A stretch of DNA of 26,540 nucleotides from Chloroflexota bacterium. GTDB taxonomy: Bacteria; Chloroflexota; Ktedonobacteria; Ktedonobacterales; Ktedonobacteraceae. Shown here piece after piece: positions 13,785 through 22,579 of the stretch. A model generated the notes under the pieces. That model was not told the DNA's origin. It saw only the letters and a program-made list of their open reading frames with translations, and made no database searches. The stretch lies in the NCBI GenBank assembly GCA_902810755.1, contig CADDYT010000080.1:1-26540 (forward strand), written 5' to 3'. The position numbers and the translations under genes were made by a program. Each line of letters starts with the position of its first letter. Position 1 is the first letter of the stretch.

Positions 13785-16177
13785 CTACGATTGATGGCGA
13801 GGTGGAGCAGGAAGCGGCGCGTGTCTGACCAGAGATGATGCGCTTCATCTTCGCCGACGCGCGGGACGTGGTGTGGGGGCGCCCAGCGGTCGCGCACGAA
13901 AAGGTGGGTGAGACGCCAGAGGGGAGCGGCCTCCTGCGGGAAGTGGCGAACCAGCATCGCGCTGTATTCATAGGGCGTCTGCGAGGAACGTGGGGAGAAG
14001 CCAAGCCAGCTCGCCACGCGGCAAACGCGCCAGAACATACCTGCGACGATGGTACTGCTGGCGTAGAGGTTGCGCCACCAGTAATTGAGCAGGGCCGCGC
14101 CGAAGACGAGCAGCGAGAAGGCGAGCAGGAGCAGCGAGAACCAGGTCAGGAAGGTTTCGTTGAGCCACGAAGCGGCGGAAGTTGTATTCTGGTTTTGCTG
14201 TGTCGGCCCCGTCACGCCGTGAGGCGGCTTGCTGCCCTTTTTCGTCGTTATCGGCGTTGAGGTGGGATGAGTCGCTGGCCGGGTGGGCGTTGCGGTCACC
14301 GTAGGTACGGGAGCGGTCACGTTGGTCGAGAAGCCGGGGGTGGGATCGAAGTTGATCCAGCCATAGCCGGGGAAGTAGGCTTGCACCCAGCTATGCGCGT
14401 CCTGGCCGCCAACGATCCAGCGTTTCTGCTGCGCGTTATAGGTGCCGTGACTGAAACCGTTGACGATGCGCGCCGGGATACCGAGCAGGCGCGCCATCAT
14501 GACCATCGCCGTCGCGTAGTAGGTGCAATAGCCGCGATGCGTTTTCAGCAGCCAGGAGACGGCATCTATAGTAGAGGGGACGGGGGGATTGTCTATTGAA
14601 TAGGTAAACTGATTCTGGTTGCTCAGCTGCTCTTGCAAATCCAGCAAGGCCTGGTAGGTATTCTGCGCCCCACGTGTCCATTGCTGGGCCGTCTGCCAGA
14701 CATTGAGCGGCAGGTTCGGCTTCTGAAGATAATACATGTAGAGCATGGCATAGCTCGGATCCGACTGCCAGAAACCCAGGTTATCCTGTGGCAGTGGAAT
14801 CGAGGAGAGATCGGTCGGGGAAGCTGAAGAGACGAAGGAGACGACCTGGTAGGTTTCCCCTTTTGTCAAAGGGCTTTGCTGCGTCCAGGCGATCGGCATA
14901 GCACCGCCATAGACAACGGAAGGGACATCAAACTTGACCGGTTCAGGTGGGCCGAAGAGATAGGGTTTCGTGCCGGAAGGGGGCAGCAGGACGCTGACGG
15001 TGGTAGTAATGCTGCGATAACTGCCGGAGACATCGTTGGGCAGGTCAGTATCGGCATTGACGCTCTGACTGGTCGTCAGGGTCGATGTCCAGGTATGGCC
15101 GTCGAAGTGGTCAAAGGTAAAGCCTTCCAGATATTGCGGGCCATCATTGCCGGTGTAGGCAAGCACATCGCCGGTCGGCAGATCAACGCTGCCACTGATG
15201 CTGAGCTGGTCGCCGAAGAAGTTGGCTGCGGGCTGATAGGGCTGGACAATGGCGCCGGGGTTCTGCCAGTCGAAATGGCCGGAGGTAATGTTGTTCCAGG
15301 CGTTATCCAGCTGATTCCAGAAGGTGACGCCCTGCGCCGGCTGGCCGAGAGTCGGCAGCAGCCAGGCGAAGAGCAGCGTGCCAAGCGCCAGCACGCAGGC
15401 CGCCTGCATGCAGCGCCCGGTCACGCCCTTGAGCCAGGCCTGATCGGTATGCAACCCCTCACGCTTCCACTGTGCAAGCTGAGAGACCAGCTGGACGCGA
15501 GCAATCAGCAGGATCAAGGCTCCCAGCGCCACCACCAGTAGCCCGATGAGGTTCTGCCGCGCGAAATTGAGGTTGACAAGCAGGATAGAGCAGTAGACGA
15601 GGGCCACCAGCCAGGGCAGGTGCGCCCGGTAGATCAGCCAGGTGCCAAAATAGCTGAGAAAAAAGGAGAGGAATGAGAGATAAAAGAGAAAGATCATATC
15701 GCTCGTCGGCGGCGTCATTGAGCCAAACCCGCTGCTGATGGCCGCACGCAGGCTGCCCAGCAAAACCATCCAGGAGATATGATAGGCCACGACGCTGGTC
15801 AACCAGATCGAGAGCCAGTAACCGATCAGGCAGGCGGCGAGGTGCAGAATGGCCTGCGGCAGGCGGTTCGTCTTCGCCACCAGCAGGCCGACCAGCAGGC
15901 CAATGGCCGCGCCCCAGAAAAGGACGAGGGTATGGCCCTGAATCCATTGCGCCTGAATGATCGAGGAGACGATGCTCCACATGGCAATGGCCAGCAACAA
16001 CAGCGGCAACCAGCCTTCGGTGGGCATAAGCGGGATAAAGCGTTTCGGTGTCTGTTTTTGCCCTATCGAGGTCGGCCCCCTGGAAGATCGTGTTCGGAAA
16101 TCTGCCTGGGCGCTGGCGGGAAAAACCGGCGTGTTCACATGTGGCAAGGGACCGGATTCGGCGACACTCGAACGCAT
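13775..16177 (-). CDS. Membrane transglutaminase-like protein (TgpA type)
   Basis: The 800-residue product has the TgpA-type layout. After a cytoplasmic start of about 50 residues come seven or eight membrane helices (about 55-275). A large extracellular region holds a transglutaminase core with Cys551 (in HRGYCTYYATAMVMMARLLG), His595 (in GGQDAHSWVQAYFP) and Asp611 (in INFDPTPGF), a complete catalytic triad. A Thr/Pro linker, a last membrane helix near residues 690-712 and a cytoplasmic tail matching the DUF4129-like end (TPYEYSAMLVRHFP) follow. Such proteins act on the cell surface as peptidases or cross-linkers; in many bacteria they sit with MoxR/DUF58 genes, which are absent here. The ATG at 16175-16177 has AGGAGAG six bases upstream. 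The two downstream genes are on the same strand behind a hairpin. Confidence 0.93.
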   Translation of the reverse strand: MRSSVAESGPLPHVNTPVFPASAQADFRTRSSRGPTSIGQKQTPKRFIPLMPTEGWLPLLLLAIAMWSIVSSIIQAQWIQGHTLVLFWGAAIGLLVGLLVAKTNRLPQAILHLAACLIGYWLSIWLTSVVAYHISWMVLLGSLRAAISSGFGSMTPPTSDMIFLFYLSFLSFFLSYFGTWLIYRAHLPWLVALVYCSILLVNLNFARQNLIGLLVVALGALILLIARVQLVSQLAQWKREGLHTDQAWLKGVTGRCMQAACVLALGTLLFAWLLPTLGQPAQGVTFWNQLDNAWNNITSGHFDWQNPGAIVQPYQPAANFFGDQLSISGSVDLPTGDVLAYTGNDGPQYLEGFTFDHFDGHTWTSTLTTSQSVNADTDLPNDVSGSYRSITTTVSVLLPPSGTKPYLFGPPEPVKFDVPSVVYGGAMPIAWTQQSPLTKGETYQVVSFVSSASPTDLSSIPLPQDNLGFWQSDPSYAMLYMYYLQKPNLPLNVWQTAQQWTRGAQNTYQALLDLQEQLSNQNQFTYSIDNPPVPSTIDAVSWLLKTHRGYCTYYATAMVMMARLLGIPARIVNGFSHGTYNAQQKRWIVGGQDAHSWVQAYFPGYGWINFDPTPGFSTNVTAPVPTVTATPTRPATHPTSTPITTKKGSKPPHGVTGPTQQNQNTTSAASWLNETFLTWFSLLLLAFSLLVFGAALLNYWWRNLYASSTIVAGMFWRVCRVASWLGFSPRSSQTPYEYSAMLVRHFPQEAAPLWRLTHLFVRDRWAPPHHVPRVGEDEAHHLWSDTRRFLLHLAINRRRR

Positions 16178-16445
16178 GCAGCTCTCTCCTCTACAAAAGT
16201 CAACAACGCATTCTCTCTCCAGAGATCATACACCCTGTCTTACAAAAAAACTGTGGAATAGCTCACAAAAAGTTTTCGTTAGACAGGACGACGAGCTATG
16301 CCAGATGGGAGCATGTTTCTTCTCTGCGTCTAACAGCATACCACAATTTCCCGTGCCTGTAACTATTTCAGACCATATTACCCATATTCACGAATACATC
16401 CGATAAGAGTGTAATCAAGAACCTGAACGATCATGGCGGCCCATG
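16178..16445. other. Intergenic region between the MFS transporter and transglutaminase genes
   Basis: This 268-base stretch has no convincing gene. An imperfect hairpin pairs CCTGTCT (16234-16240) with AGACAGG (16281-16287), extended by A-rich against T-rich arms; it could end the MFS transcript or lie in the transglutaminase leader. The rest is AT-richer than the flanks and probably holds the transglutaminase promoter, but no clear -35/-10 pair is seen. Confidence 0.35.
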
Positions 16446-17804
16446 TCATACCATGAGCGGGCGTTTCCTGCGGCCAAAAAAGAACAGCAGAATGCTTGAG
16501 CAGACGGTCAGGCAGGAAGCGCCGAAGACGAATGAGGCTGAGAGGCCAACATGGGTCTGGAGCCAGCCGGCGATGCTGGGGCCAATACTGAAGCCGATGC
16601 TCCACGTGACAGAGTAGCAGCCGCTCAGCGTTGCCCGGTAGCGGTCGGAAACCTGCTCCATGGCGAAGGCGCCATAGATCGGCTCGATTAAGGTGCGCAT
16701 GAAGGAGCGGGTATACTCTCCGGCGATTGCCAGCCAGAGCGTGGGCGCGAAGCCAACCAGCACCATCAACGGCGCGCTCAGATACATCACCAGTGTGATG
16801 ATGCGCAGCTTGCCCCAGCGATGCACGAAGAGAGGGGCAGTTAGCGAGAAGACGCCGCCGGCCAGCCCGGAGAAGGTGAAGATGACCCCCAGCGGGCCAG
16901 GCAGCAGGTGGAAACGCAGCACAAAGTAGAGCTGGATCAGGGCCACGACCGCGCCCTCGCCCATCGTGAAGAGCAGATCGGGAACCAGCAACTGCACGAA
17001 GAGCGCCAGGGGCAAACGCTCGCGCTTTTGCGGCTCTGCCAGCGTCCTCACCGCCTGCTCTACCACGACATCCGGCTCTGGCACGGATTGCGCCCCGGTT
17101 GCCGCCTGTCCTTTGCGCTGCCCCGTCGTATCTTTCAGGAACCAGAGCGGCAGGCCGAACGCGAGCGTGCAGAGGGCCGCGCTCAACACGCCCCAGCGCA
17201 GCGCCACCGTGCTGGCGGCGGAGACGTGCAGCAGGCCGCTCACAAACTCAGGAATGGCCCCACCCAGCAAATTGCCCAGCGCGCCGATGCCCAGCAGCAG
17301 GAAACTGTTCAGCGCAAAGACGCCCACGCGCTGACTCTCCGTCGTACTCTCCGTCAACAGGGGCAGGTTCGTCACCCAGTAGGCGGAGGAGACCACCCCC
17401 TGCATGAAGGCGCAGAAGAGCAGCCAGGGAGCTGCCCGCCCCAGCCCGATGCCCGCCAGAAAAAGGGGCGTCAGAATCGCCGTCGCAACCAACACCGGCT
17501 TGCGCCCCAGCCGGTCGGCCAGTAGCCCGCTCGGAACGCTGCTCACTAACGACCCCAGCGCAGGCATCGCGCTCAACAGACCGATAAAATCCGGGTGATA
17601 GCCCAGGCTATACGCATAATAGTTGACGTTGAGCGTGGCAATGGTAATTTGAAAACCTTTGCCCAGCGTGAAGAAAAGCAACAGATAGACATTGAATGGC
17701 AAATGCCGGAAGGTTGACAGGAATGAAAACGCTGCCTTACGACCTGCTATCGTCTCTTGCCTCTTGACAGACTCCGACCGTTCGGGTCTGGATGTGGAAG
17801 CCAT
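16446..17804 (-). CDS. Major facilitator superfamily transporter
   Basis: The 452-residue product has the twelve-helix MFS layout, with a large polar loop (about residues 215-265) between the halves. The loop-2 signature is visible as GLLADRLGRKPVL, the hallmark of MFS drug/solute antiporters. A second, weaker copy, LFVHRWGKLRII, occurs in the second half. The substrate is unknown; drug or metabolite export is a fair guess. The start is ATG at 17802-17804 with AGGAG seven bases before it; the frame could extend to 17855 but the extra residues lack a binding site. It is probably a single-gene unit, since 268 bases separate it from the transglutaminase gene. Confidence 0.93.
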   Translation of the reverse strand: MASTSRPERSESVKRQETIAGRKAAFSFLSTFRHLPFNVYLLLFFTLGKGFQITIATLNVNYYAYSLGYHPDFIGLLSAMPALGSLVSSVPSGLLADRLGRKPVLVATAILTPLFLAGIGLGRAAPWLLFCAFMQGVVSSAYWVTNLPLLTESTTESQRVGVFALNSFLLLGIGALGNLLGGAIPEFVSGLLHVSAASTVALRWGVLSAALCTLAFGLPLWFLKDTTGQRKGQAATGAQSVPEPDVVVEQAVRTLAEPQKRERLPLALFVQLLVPDLLFTMGEGAVVALIQLYFVLRFHLLPGPLGVIFTFSGLAGGVFSLTAPLFVHRWGKLRIITLVMYLSAPLMVLVGFAPTLWLAIAGEYTRSFMRTLIEPIYGAFAMEQVSDRYRATLSGCYSVTWSIGFSIGPSIAGWLQTHVGLSASFVFGASCLTVCSSILLFFFGRRKRPLMV

Positions 17805-18165
17805 GTATCTACTCCTGAGTTGTCTGACACGTGTATATATAAGATACCGTATCATACCCCTTCACCGGAAGACAATGGTCAAAAGAACAGGTGTATCATC
17901 TTCGCCCTCATGTTTTTCATATATCTACTATTTATAAATATTAGAAAGATTAAGAGATGATTGGAATAATCTTAGAGTGTTATTGTTCACTTGATTATAC
18001 AGCATTTTCAGGGTAATGTATAAATAGCGAGTTTAGCCCGGCAGGAGCATCTTCCGCATCGGGACTGATTCTTTCGTTGGCAGTACGTCCAGACCTTGCC
18101 GGGGCGCTTGCAAGCCATGTGGCTCGTAAGAAGAATGAATGTTGTTTGAGGAAGGAGAAAGAACA
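17805..18165. other. AT-rich divergent intergenic region
   Basis: This 361-base region lies between the MFS gene (minus) and the first GlsB-type gene (plus). It is the most AT-rich part of the window and holds no convincing gene. The near-palindrome GATACCGTATC (17845-17855 area) and the palindrome ACACGTGT lie just upstream of the MFS gene, suitable for a regulator. TTGATT (17991-17996) and TATAAA (18019-18024) face the GlsB gene but are 22 bases apart, too far for a standard promoter. Confidence 0.3.
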
Positions 18166-18459
18166 ATGTTAGCAGCGTTAGTTTTTGGTGCTTCACTGAA
18201 TCCTGGCGGCATTATTGCCTGGATCGTTGTGGGATTGATCGCCGGTTTCCTGGCGAGCCTGATTATGCGTGGCGGTGGCTACGGCATCATCGGTGACATC
18301 ATCGTCGGCATCGTCGGCGCGTTCATCGGTGGCCTGATCGCCGACCTGCTCTTCCCCAGCGCGACCTTCGGTTTCTGGGGCAGTATCGTGGTGGCCATCA
18401 TCGGCGCCATCATCCTGATTGCCATCCTGCGTGCCATCGCCGGTTCCCGCGCCGTCTAA
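18166..18459 (+). CDS. GlsB/YeaQ/YmgE-family membrane protein (transglycosylase-associated), copy 1
   Basis: The 97-residue product has three membrane segments, with the family pattern GGIIAWIVVGLIAGFLASLI, then GDIIVGIVGAFIGGLIADLL, then FWGSIVVAIIGAIILIAILR. These small glycine-rich inner-membrane proteins are linked to general stress responses; no biochemical activity is established. The ATG at 18166 has AAGGAG eight bases before it; the frame opens at 18139 but without a binding site. It is followed by a strong terminator hairpin and then by a paralogue, so each is probably transcribed separately. Confidence 0.93.
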   Translation: MLAALVFGASLNPGGIIAWIVVGLIAGFLASLIMRGGGYGIIGDIIVGIVGAFIGGLIADLLFPSATFGFWGSIVVAIIGAIILIAILRAIAGSRAV

Positions 18460-18468
18460 CGGCACGCA

Positions 18469-18522
18469 ATGCCAGCAAAAAAAGAGGCTCGCGCTCACGC
18501 GAACCTCTTTTTTTGCTGGCAT
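18469..18522 (+). terminator. Strong hairpin terminator between the two GlsB-type genes
   Basis: The arm ATGCCAGCAAAAAAAGAGG (18469-18487) pairs exactly with its complement at 18504-18522. After one mismatch, TCGCG pairs with CGCGA around a CTCA loop. The seven-base A/T runs lie in the stem, so it could work in both directions. It begins nine bases after the stop. Confidence 0.85.
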
Positions 18523-18679
18523 GAGTAAAGAAAGCCCATCGACATATCCACAATACTTTTCTGGAATGGCATGTCCGTCTGAAGGCTCTGCTCCACGTAA
18601 CCTCTCCCCCGCTCGCTCGTATACAGGGTGAATAAGCTTTTTGCATACTGTCAGTTTTATTGCGGAGGAGTTATCACCT

Positions 18680-18979
18680 ATGACTATTGTTGCCCCCTCG
18701 TCCTTTGTCAGCCTACAGCCGGGCGGCCTGCTCTCCTGGCTGATTGCGGGTTTGATCGCCGGTTTTCTTGCCAGTCTCCTTGTGCGCGGGCGCAGTTATG
18801 GCTGCCTGCTCAATATCGTCGTTGGCCTGCTGGGGGCCGTCATCGGCGGAATCGTCGCCAACCTGCTCGGCATCGCCGGTGTTTTCCATTTCTGGGGCAG
18901 CGTCCTCATCGCCTTCGTGGGCGCCGTCATTCTCGTCGCCATCCTGCAACTCTTCTCACCTGCCAGAAACAAGCCATAA
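18680..18979 (+). CDS. GlsB/YeaQ/YmgE-family membrane protein, copy 2
   Basis: The 99-residue product is a paralogue of the gene 220 bases upstream. The three segments align throughout: GGLLSWLIAGLIAGFLASLL, then LNIVVGLLGAVIGGIVANLL, then FWGSVLIAFVGAVILVAIL. The charged and terminal residues differ, so the duplication is not recent. The ATG at 18680 has GGAGGAG nine bases before it; the frame opens at 18641 but that part lacks a site. Two separately regulated copies suggest responses to different stresses. It is convergent with the hydrolase-like gene at 19065; the 85-base gap contains GAGCCAG repeats that could fold. Confidence 0.92.
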   Translation: MTIVAPSSFVSLQPGGLLSWLIAGLIAGFLASLLVRGRSYGCLLNIVVGLLGAVIGGIVANLLGIAGVFHFWGSVLIAFVGAVILVAILQLFSPARNKP

Positions 18980-19064
18980 TATTGCGCGGTCAATGGAGCC
19001 AGAGCGGAACTGGCCTCCGCCCTGGCTCCATCATTGCGCCCTGGCCCATTCTCCATCACTCTGG

Positions 19065-20276
19065 CTACACGCGCACCGGGCCGTGCGCCGTCCACCAGGT
19101 CAGCAGGCCGCTATCGACCTGCCAGGAGGCGCGGGCGGCGCTGAATTGCTGTTCGATGTAGCGCGTGGAGCCGCGCCGCACCTCGTGTTCCTCTTCCAGT
19201 GGCGGCCCAAAATTCCAGCCCTTCTGATACCGCGCCCGCAGCCAGCTCTGCTCAATCGCCGCATGTTCATTGATGGCGATTTTGCCGCACAGCATCCAGA
19301 CCTGCCGGTCATCATCGTTAAAGGAAAGCGGCGGCGGCGGTGATGGCGGTTTCGGCGGAGATGGCGGCGATGAAGGGGCCGGGATGGGCGTCTGCTCAAT
19401 GGCGGCGGCATAGGGAGCGTAATGCTGGTAGAACCAGAAACCGATATAGCCATAGCCGCGCATTTTGACGATGAAATCGGCAATCTGCGCCTCTGCCACG
19501 CCGTTTTCCAGCGAGATGATGGGCAGGATGGGTTTCAGGCTGCCCAGCCCGGCCTTGCGGGCGCGCTGATCAAAAGAGAGCCATTGCGGGTAGACGTAAT
19601 CGATGGCAGACTGGGCGATGCCGTTCCACTCGGCGAAGTAGACCTGCGGCAGCCAGGCATCCATATAGGGGTTCAGCGAGAGCAGCGGCACGGGATGGTC
19701 TTCGGGATTGGGATAGAGCGTCGGTATCCACAACCCCTTGAAGCGGGCGCGCACCTCTTTGCCAAACGTCTCCGCGCTCTCATACTGCCCCATATACTGA
19801 TCTTCGATATCGGGGATGACCGCGCCAAACACCCTGCCCGCCCAGGCCGAAATCTCCGCCTCAGCCGTAATCTGTCCGGCCCCGAACTGCGGCCCATAGC
19901 AATAATGGTAGGGGACGACGCGCAGTCCATGTCGCTGCGCCACCTGCTTCAACATCGCCAGACCGGCATCATCATACCAGCGATAGATGCCATCGGCCAC
20001 CTTCGGGTGCAGCCCCTGCACCTTCCACGCCGCCGCCTGTCGGCAGATCGCGTCCCACTCCGCCTCCACAAACCGCTGCAATCCAAACCAGATCCACCTC
20101 CCCACCATCATCTCCGGTACTCCAACCGTCATCTCAGTCGAATGTGCCTGAGCAGGAGCAGAGGGAGCGGGAGCAACCGGGGAACCAGAACCGGAAGAAC
20201 CAGGAGAACCAGAAGCCACAGAGGATGTGGAGGGAGAGGAGACAGAAGGGGAAACATGTTCTTGCTGTTCGCTCAT
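19065..20276 (-). CDS. TIM-barrel glycoside-hydrolase-like protein, unsecreted by sequence
   Basis: The 403-residue product starts with about 48 residues of Ser/Pro/Gly/Ala low complexity, then a domain of about 240 residues that reads like a TIM-barrel hydrolase: KVADGIYRWYD, RHGLRVVPYHYCYGP, GAVIPDIEDQYMG with acidic residues at a strand end, and a last strand GYGYIGFWFYQHY. A Pro-rich linker follows, then a C-terminal part of about 80 residues (INEHAAIEQSW to GLLTWWTAHGPVRV) that may be a small binding module. No signal peptide is visible, unlike typical wall hydrolases. The chosen start (20274-20276) has AAAGGAA eight bases before it. No specific enzyme family is assigned; a lysozyme-like or DUF-type glycosidase are possibilities. 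Confidence 0.7.
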   Translation of the reverse strand: MSEQQEHVSPSVSSPSTSSVASGSPGSSGSGSPVAPAPSAPAQAHSTEMTVGVPEMMVGRWIWFGLQRFVEAEWDAICRQAAAWKVQGLHPKVADGIYRWYDDAGLAMLKQVAQRHGLRVVPYHYCYGPQFGAGQITAEAEISAWAGRVFGAVIPDIEDQYMGQYESAETFGKEVRARFKGLWIPTLYPNPEDHPVPLLSLNPYMDAWLPQVYFAEWNGIAQSAIDYVYPQWLSFDQRARKAGLGSLKPILPIISLENGVAEAQIADFIVKMRGYGYIGFWFYQHYAPYAAAIEQTPIPAPSSPPSPPKPPSPPPPLSFNDDDRQVWMLCGKIAINEHAAIEQSWLRARYQKGWNFGPPLEEEHEVRRGSTRYIEQQFSAARASWQVDSGLLTWWTAHGPVRV

Positions 20277-20475
20277 CGAGGAAGTTCCTTTCGTTATGAG
20301 GACCCGTTCAGAGGATTGTAGCGAGCAACCAGGCAAGCTACGTAAGCAAGAATAACATGGATTGTGGGAAAAGTCAAGAGTCGCCTACCGACTTACCGAC
20401 TTTTAAAAACGTTGAGGAAGAGGCAACCTTCCGGGATACGCATTCCAGCGAGGAATTTGCAGAAGCTTCATAAGA
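20277..20475. other. Short intergenic region between the hydrolase-like gene and protease hairpin
   Basis: This stretch of about 200 bases has no gene. It presumably holds the promoter of the minus-strand hydrolase-like gene. A short tandem ACCGACTT-type repeat (20387-20402) is visible. No clear promoter was found. Confidence 0.3.
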
Positions 20476-20535
20476 AGAGAACAGAGAGCGTTTCTGCTGC
20501 AAACATAAGCGCGGCAGAAACGCTCTCTGTTCTCT
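20476..20535 (-). terminator. 22-bp perfect hairpin after the subtilisin gene
   Basis: AGAGAACAGAGAGCGTTTCT plus GC (20476-20497) pairs exactly with 20514-20535 around a 16-base loop, ten bases after the protease stop. It fits the end of the zf/CHAT/protease transcript. There is no clean U-run, so it may also be a stabiliser or repeat element. Confidence 0.75.
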
Positions 20536-20545
20536 TTCTTCGCTC

Positions 20546-22483
20546 CTACGAGAGTTCTGGCTCCCGGCACTGTGTTGCCATGATGAGCGGGCCTTGCTGC
20601 TCGCCGGTAGGGCTGTCAGTGGAATTCAAGCGATCCCAGGTTGTTTGTCCGGTCGCGATAGCCAGAATCTGGTCGCGCACTTCCGGGTCGCCTGGCATAC
20701 GGTTTGCCAGGAAGCGCGCGGCTATGGCGCTGATAATGGGAGTCGCGAACGACGTGCCTGACCAGTAGGCCCAGGCGCGGTGATCGGGAATCGGCGACTC
20801 TGGATAATCTTCGGGCGGCGGCAATGGTCTCTCCAGTGGGGGTACCGGGTCATCATGGTACAGGGCGGGATAATACCGGGATGTGTAGACGCCGCGCAGG
20901 GCATCAATGCTGTCAGGGACAACATGTGTGACCACTCCGGGTTCAGGCGCTGCAGGGTCAGGCAGTGGAATATCGCCGCCATAGGTCGCAATTCCCTGTG
21001 GGCCGGGATAGTTGCTGTACGTGGGTATCCCTCTCTTATTCACGGCCCCCACCGGAATGATCTGCGGAATGGCAGGGCCACTGGCGGTATCACAGGCAAA
21101 GGCGGCGGGATAGCGCGCGTCCCAGCGCGTTGGCGAGGGCATAGAGCCTGGCCGCTGATCCGAGTCATTGCCGACCGAAGCCACAAACACGACATCGAAG
21201 TGGGCAGCAAGGCTGGCGATAGGCCGGTACAGACCGTCACGGAAGTGCTGTATATCCTTCAGGTGCAAGCTATAGGGCGGCATAGTCAGTTCCTCATCGG
21301 CGGGCGTCGCCACCAGGCTCAGATTAATCACGGCCCGCTGCAGCTCGCCCCGGAGGAAGCGGTTATGAATCTCATTCAGGGCCGAGATCAGCATGGCAGT
21401 ATTGCCCACACCGAAATCGTTGAGGACGCGGACGCACTCGATCCCGACCTGGCGATCGATGCTGCGCACGATGCCGGCCACAAACAGGCCGTGATCTGCC
21501 ATCGGGAAACCAACCAGGGTGCCATAGATATCCTTGCCCGTCGCCGGCTGCATGGGGTTGACGGTATCCAGCCGGTGACCCAGACGGCGATGGTGAATAT
21601 TAATGGCGGGGGGAGTGGCGTCGAACGGGTGCCGGGTGACCATACCTTCGGCCATATCCTGAAGCAGCAGGTTCTGGCTGGCTCCGTTGCGGTTGGCTTC
21701 GTAAGCGGCGCTACGTATCTGATTGGCTGTGGGTACAGTATCCAGCACAAAAACGGTCACGTCGCCCCCACTGGATTCGGGAATGTTGGCAGCGAGCGTA
21801 ATCGGCCAGTAGCCAGGGTTACTGGAACACGTACCGGGAACGGGCATAGGAGGAGAGACCGGGCAGCCATGCGTCCCGCAGCCGAAAGGAGCGCCGCCAT
21901 TGAGCCAGTTGGGCATGGCCGAAATCAGCGGCACCTGCATCTGCTGAATGTCTTGCAGGTTGTCATTGATCAGTTTGACAACATCGAGCGTATCATCGTT
22001 TTCGAGGGACATCTTCCCGTCAGCCGGTTGAACAGGAGCAGCCGATGGCTGCTCCGTCTTTTCCACGTGAAAGAACGTAATCGCGCTGGTGCCTTCGCCT
22101 GCGGGCGGCAGGAAGAAGTATTTGCCGACAGGGGTATTGAGTTCACGCCCGTCATTTTCAGAATCGCTATCCATTAGCAGGCTTCCATTATCGGCAGGTG
22201 GCACAGAGCGCAGCGCATCTCTTTCGCCCTTTTCGTCTCCGTCATCATCGTCATCGCCATCTCCGGTGCGTGGATTAGCAACATCCTGACCGGTATAGGG
22301 CTTCAATTGATAGTTGTGTTTCTGAAGAAAGCCGTTGAGCTGGTCGAGGTGCAGGGAAGCAATGATGCGTTCGCTCCCTGACTCCAGCGGTTCAGGTGAA
22401 TGGAAGGTGAAAACTACCTGATTTTCCTCCCACCATTGCACCCAGAGCGTACCATATTGCATGTTCATCGCAGTATCTGCCAT
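20546..22483 (-). CDS. Subtilisin-like (S8) serine protease, apparently intracellular
   Basis: The 645-residue product has a complete S8 triad: Asp248 in VTVFVLDTVP, His331 in DHGLFVAGIV and Ser578 in SGTSFATP, with the oxyanion residue Asn439 in ASVGND. The 83-residue Asp-to-His spacing shows an insertion. No signal peptide or membrane segment is present, so it should act in the cytoplasm. The first 230 residues are not protease: a beta/alpha part (about 1-70), a very acidic linker (Asp/Glu run near residues 80-90), a region to about 200, and a Cys-containing stretch CGTHGCPVSPPMPVPGTC; these may be a pro-domain or substrate-docking part. ATG at 22481-22483 with GGAGGG eight bases upstream. 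It is 96 bases downstream of a CHAT protease gene on the same strand; activation by that protease, or the reverse, is a fair hypothesis. Confidence 0.95.
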   Translation of the reverse strand: MADTAMNMQYGTLWVQWWEENQVVFTFHSPEPLESGSERIIASLHLDQLNGFLQKHNYQLKPYTGQDVANPRTGDGDDDDDGDEKGERDALRSVPPADNGSLLMDSDSENDGRELNTPVGKYFFLPPAGEGTSAITFFHVEKTEQPSAAPVQPADGKMSLENDDTLDVVKLINDNLQDIQQMQVPLISAMPNWLNGGAPFGCGTHGCPVSPPMPVPGTCSSNPGYWPITLAANIPESSGGDVTVFVLDTVPTANQIRSAAYEANRNGASQNLLLQDMAEGMVTRHPFDATPPAINIHHRRLGHRLDTVNPMQPATGKDIYGTLVGFPMADHGLFVAGIVRSIDRQVGIECVRVLNDFGVGNTAMLISALNEIHNRFLRGELQRAVINLSLVATPADEELTMPPYSLHLKDIQHFRDGLYRPIASLAAHFDVVFVASVGNDSDQRPGSMPSPTRWDARYPAAFACDTASGPAIPQIIPVGAVNKRGIPTYSNYPGPQGIATYGGDIPLPDPAAPEPGVVTHVVPDSIDALRGVYTSRYYPALYHDDPVPPLERPLPPPEDYPESPIPDHRAWAYWSGTSFATPIISAIAARFLANRMPGDPEVRDQILAIATGQTTWDRLNSTDSPTGEQQGPLIMATQCREPELS

Positions 22484-22579
22484 CTATTTTTCCCTCCATA
22501 CTGCCAGAAGTACCTGTTGTTGGGCCGTGCGTAGCATTGTTCTGATGAAGAAACGACAGCCTCTCACATTTTTAGCGGT

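Noticed and set aside
19422..20321. Plus-strand open frame opposite the hydrolase-like gene
   Set aside because: It is Arg- and His-rich without motifs and is antisense to a gene with a ribosome binding site.
20780..22177. Long plus-strand open frame (465 codons) opposite the subtilisin gene
   Set aside because: It lies wholly antisense to the intact S8 protease with triad and has no recognisable domain; GC-rich codon use opens such frames.
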